DNA of 41,973 nucleotides from an archaeon BMS3Bbin15 (lineage in GTDB: Archaea > Hydrothermarchaeota > Hydrothermarchaeia > Hydrothermarchaeales > BMS3B), in the NCBI GenBank assembly GCA_002897955.1, contig BDTY01000114.1, positions 1-41,973 on the forward strand, given 5' to 3'. Below, piece by piece: positions 39,501-41,973 of this stretch (positions are counted from its first letter, which is position 1; each line of letters begins with the position of its first letter). The position numbers and the translations under genes were made by a program. The notes below the pieces were generated by a model. It worked only from the letters and a program-made list of their open reading frames with translations. It searched no databases and was not told the origin of the DNA.

Positions 39501-40267
39501 AGGTTGCAATTATCGGAGGTTCAGGTGTTTATGACCCCAAGTTCTTTACAGAAGAGAGGGTTCTTAATGTCTCCACACCCTTCGGCATAGTAAATAATAT
39601 TATAAAGGGACGTTTTTCAGGGAATGAAATTTATTTTCTGGCAAGACACGGAAAAAAGCATGAAATACCTCCGCATAAAGTCAACTACAGGGCAAATATA
39701 CATGCATTGAAACATCTTGGCGTTGATAGAATAATTGCAATTAATTCGGTGGGTGCTGTAAATCCTGAGTTCAAACCCGGAAGCTTTATTGTGCCCCATG
39801 ATATTCTGGACTTCACAAAGAGAAGAGCCTCAACCTTCTATGACAGAAAAGCTGTCCATATTGATATGACTGAACCTTACTGCCCTGAAATAAGAGAGGC
39901 TATTATTGAGGCTGACAGCAGAAAGGACATTTTTAAGAAGGGTGTGTATGCTATCATGGAAGGGCCGAGATTTGAGACTCCTGCCGAGATAAAAATGCTA
40001 TCAACCCTGGGTGCAGACCTTGTTGGTATGACTGGAATGCCCGAAGCATCTCTTGCCAGAGAGCTTGAGATATGCTACTCAGCAATATGCATATCAACAA
40101 ATCTCGGTGCAGGGATTAAAGGCGAGAAGCTCACTGCCACTGAGGTGGTTGATATTGTAAAGAAGGCTGAAATAAAATTGAGGGAGATTATAATAGGAGC
40201 AATTAAGTTGATTCCTGAAAAGAGAAACTGCCCATGTTCCAGAGCTCTTGAAGGTGCAGAGATTTAA
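39497..40267 (+). CDS. S-methyl-5'-thioadenosine/thioinosine phosphorylase
   Basis: The enzyme splits methylthioadenosine, or methylthioinosine, into base and methylthioribose 1-phosphate for sulfur salvage. The 256-residue protein has the N-terminal phosphate-binding IIGGSGVYDP, ARHGKKHEIPPHKVNYRAN, AIMEGPRFETPAEIKML and VGMTGMPEASLARELEICY, then the CxC-type tail NCPCSRALEG seen in archaeal MTAP, which can form a disulfide in thermophiles. Adenosine or inosine preference cannot be settled by eye. Its ATG is coupled to the DUF373 gene. The stop lies 6 bases from that of the convergent GTPase gene. Confidence 0.93.
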   Translation: MKVAIIGGSGVYDPKFFTEERVLNVSTPFGIVNNIIKGRFSGNEIYFLARHGKKHEIPPHKVNYRANIHALKHLGVDRIIAINSVGAVNPEFKPGSFIVPHDILDFTKRRASTFYDRKAVHIDMTEPYCPEIREAIIEADSRKDIFKKGVYAIMEGPRFETPAEIKMLSTLGADLVGMTGMPEASLARELEICYSAICISTNLGAGIKGEKLTATEVVDIVKKAEIKLREIIIGAIKLIPEKRNCPCSRALEGAEI

Positions 40268-40273
40268 ATTATT

Positions 40274-41374
40274 TTATCTTTTAACCACAATACTGACAAT
40301 ATCTCCATCTTTAACCTCATGGTCCAGACCAACCCTCTGCCCGGGAAAGCTCACACTCTTTCCCCATACTCTTGCATGTCTGAACTTTTCACGAAAATCT
40401 CGGTGGATTTTCATTGAGACACCCTCTATTTTCATACCTCTCATAACAATTAAGGGTTCCACCATGTCTGCCTTTTTTCCCTGCGGTTTCATATATATTC
40501 TTATAAAATTCAGTTTTTCATAAATTTTGTCCTTTAGTTTTTCTATATTTATATTTTTCTCAGCAGATATGGCTATATACTCTGTATCTATTAAACTTTC
40601 AACTTCCCTAAGGTACCCCTCATTCACCAGGTCTATCTTGTTCAGTACATTAAACGCAGGAATATAAACCCTGTTTTTTGCCAGGGCATCTATAAACCTC
40701 TCCTCATCCAAATCCTCTCTTATAATCACATTACAGTTATGGATTCTGTACTCACTGAGTATAGCCTTTATTGTTCTAGTGTCAATTTTCGTAAGATTTA
40801 CAGTGGTGTTGATATCTATTCCACCTCTGTCTCTCACTGTTATTTTTACCAGTGGAGGCCGTGAATTTACCCTTATTCCTGCCTGTCTCAGCTCATTTGT
40901 GAGAAACTTAAGTTGTTCTATATTGAAAACATCAACAATAAACAGGATTAAATCTGCTGATCTAACAGCAGCCAGAACCTCTCTTCCCCTTCCTTTTCCA
41001 TGGGAGGCACCCCTTACAATCCCTGGAACATCAAGAATCTGGATTTTGGCTCCCCTGTGTTCCATCATACCTGGCACAACATCTAAAGTTGTAAATTCAT
41101 AACTACCCACTTCACTCTCAGCCGGTGTAATTTTATTCAGAATGGTTGACTTGCCAACACTGGGAAAACCCACAAGCACAACTGTAGCATCTCCTGATTT
41201 ACTTACATTGAAACCTGAGCCGCTGCCTGAGCTTCCAATTCTACTCTCGGATTGTTCTCTCAGCATGGCAAGTTTAGCTTTAAGTCTACCTATATGATGC
41301 TGTGTTGCCTTGTTGTAAGGTGTCTTTCTTATTTCCTCTTCAACCTCTTTAATCTTACTTTCAATAACTGACAT
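40274..41374 (-). CDS. DRG-family Obg-like GTPase
   Basis: This 366-residue GTPase belongs to the developmentally regulated GTP-binding (DRG/Rbg) family that works with ribosomes. An N-terminal helical region (KIKEVEEEIRKTPYNKAT) precedes the G domain: G1 GFPSVGKST, G3 DVPGIVRGASHGKGRGRE, G4 NKID. The C-terminal TGS domain includes VWGKSVSFPGQRVGLDHEV. The start at 41374 (MSVIESKIKEV) was chosen from the family N-terminus; the longer frame would overlap alba. It is divergent from alba with 73 bases between. Confidence 0.95.
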   Translation of the reverse strand: MSVIESKIKEVEEEIRKTPYNKATQHHIGRLKAKLAMLREQSESRIGSSGSGSGFNVSKSGDATVVLVGFPSVGKSTILNKITPAESEVGSYEFTTLDVVPGMMEHRGAKIQILDVPGIVRGASHGKGRGREVLAAVRSADLILFIVDVFNIEQLKFLTNELRQAGIRVNSRPPLVKITVRDRGGIDINTTVNLTKIDTRTIKAILSEYRIHNCNVIIREDLDEERFIDALAKNRVYIPAFNVLNKIDLVNEGYLREVESLIDTEYIAISAEKNINIEKLKDKIYEKLNFIRIYMKPQGKKADMVEPLIVMRGMKIEGVSMKIHRDFREKFRHARVWGKSVSFPGQRVGLDHEVKDGDIVSIVVKR

Positions 41375-41447
41375 ACCTTTACATATATAAAAAAGAACAA
41401 TAATATTAAATACTAAAGTTGATAAAAGAACCTGTGGAGGCAGAAGG

Positions 41448-41720
41448 ATGACAGATGACAATGTAGTTTTCATTGGAAACAAACCCATAATGAACTATGT
41501 TCTTGCTGTAAATACGCAGTTCAGTGGTGGAGTTAAAGAAGTTGTTGTCAAGGCAAGGGGAAAAGCAATATCCAGAGCTGTTGATGTGGTTGAAATAGTG
41601 AGGAACCGTTTTATAACAGAAGCAAAGCTTAAGGATATAACTATTGGAACTGAAGAAATAACAACAAAAGAAGGAACTCTTCTGAAGTTATCCTCAATTG
41701 AAATTATCCTTGAAAAATAA
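41448..41720 (+). CDS. albA: DNA/RNA-binding protein Alba
   Basis: Alba coats DNA and RNA as a dimer in archaeal chromatin. The 90-residue protein starts [20 protein letters not shown] and has [20 protein letters not shown], the family's DNA-binding loop and helix, with a lysine-containing N-terminal FIGNKP as the acetylated-lysine region. The C-terminal beta hairpin is [20 protein letters not shown]. Length is normal. GAGG lies about 9 bases before the ATG. No other gene follows in the window. Confidence 0.96.
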   Translation: MTDDNVVFIGNKPIMNYVLAVNTQFSGGVKEVVVKARGKAISRAVDVVEIVRNRFITEAKLKDITIGTEEITTKEGTLLKLSSIEIILEK

Positions 41721-41768
41721 ATTTCACTTGTTACATTTTAATTTTTTAAAAAAGGCGAATGGGAAAAC

Positions 41769-41899
41769 CAACGGCTTTAGAGGCTGTCCGACAATTACTC
41801 CCAGTAATATAAAGACTGCTTATTTTAGGCAATAAAGGCTAAATTTAGCTTATTTCTTGTAGTATTTTTGATTACAGGACAGCCTCTTTAGTCGTCGGA
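41769..41899. repeat. MITE-like imperfect inverted repeat after alba
   Basis: An 11-bp perfect inverted repeat AGAGGCTGTCC / GGACAGCCTCT (41779-41789 and 41877-41887) sits within an imperfect repeat of about 22 bases with 3-4 mismatches (41768-41789 and 41877-41898). About 87 bases of AT-rich DNA lie between the arms, with an internal small hairpin ATTACT/AGTAAT (about 41794-41808). The GAGGCTGTCC end resembles tips of some IS families, so it may be a MITE. A short TTTA flanks the inner 10-bp core on both sides (41776-41779, 41887-41890), but the longer arms make that ambiguous. A long-stem RNA is the alternative. Confidence 0.45.
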
Positions 41900-41973
41900 T
41901 GAATGCGTTACTGTATAATGAATATTAAATTTTAATTTAATGCTAAAAATAAGCATAAAGTTTATATAGTGAT

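Noticed and set aside
41776-41890. TTTA target duplication around the MITE-like repeat
   Set aside because: The inverted repeat extends imperfectly beyond the TTTA on both sides, so the short direct repeat may be part of the arms and not a duplication.
1-41973. CRISPR array, prophage or IS transposase gene
   Set aside because: No regularly spaced short repeats, no cas, phage structural or transposase genes were seen; only transposase-less elements are present.

Overview
This window is a stretch of archaeal chromosome. It encodes archaeal or eukaryote-type ribosomal proteins (L40e, L37e, L10e), geranylgeranylglyceryl phosphate synthase for ether lipids, archaeal-type TrpRS, PheS and PheT, Alba, a HerA ATPase, a PIN/PilT-type ATPase and several archaea-only families (UPF0201, DUF1512, DUF373, COG1340). 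TATA-like boxes lie about 25-30 bases before several start codons, which suggests leaderless transcripts. Methenyl-H4MPT cyclohydrolase, two Mer-like F420 proteins, a futalosine-pathway menaquinone enzyme (MqnD) and a full cytochrome c maturation set point to a euryarchaeote. It would have tetrahydromethanopterin C1 metabolism, menaquinone and c-type cytochromes, as in Archaeoglobi or ANME/Methanoperedens-like lineages. The exact lineage is inference.

Layout. 1-8.4 kb: a truncated ORF, trpS on minus, then a plus-strand run L40e, repeat element copy 1, GGGP synthase, small membrane protein, pheS, pheT, metG. 8.4-11.8 kb: amino-acid permease, CBS protein, MTH1187-family and CooT-like proteins on minus, then a divergent MetE-like methyltransferase. 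11.8-12.7 kb: an accessory island with a candidate structured RNA and an integron-type gene cassette. 12.7-20.2 kb: TIM-barrel protein, UPF0201, DUF1512, HerA, thioredoxin and a minus operon mch-SUMT-wecB. 20.3-25.9 kb: L10e and a minus ccmABCDEF operon. 25.9-31.8 kb: apgM, a GlmU-like enzyme, a MinD-like ATPase, two Mer-like proteins and mqnD. 31.8-37.5 kb: purF, L37e, hisI, PIN ATPase, repeat element copy 2 and glyA. 37.5-42 kb: coiled-coil protein, DUF373, MTA phosphorylase, DRG GTPase, Alba and a MITE-like inverted repeat.

The two most striking things are not core genes. (1) A 469-bp segment (12130-12598) has the architecture of an integron gene cassette: one AhpD/CMD-like gene followed by an attC-like site. 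The 7-base R'' box of that site is the exact complement of the 7 bases at the left cassette boundary, as expected if the cassette integrated from a circle. No integrase is visible in the window. (2) A roughly 430-bp hairpin-bracketed element occurs twice, 34 kb apart, directly before GGGP synthase and glyA. Each copy carries a Shine-Dalgarno and a 115-120-codon ORF that ends in an ATGA overlap with the downstream gene, so a transposon-derived element may act as a translational coupling leader.

There is also a methionyl-tRNA synthetase gene whose best start is AUA, a 44-residue CcmD between ccmC and ccmE, and a pseudoknot-compatible pair of inverted repeats after L10e. No tRNA or rRNA gene and no CRISPR array was seen.
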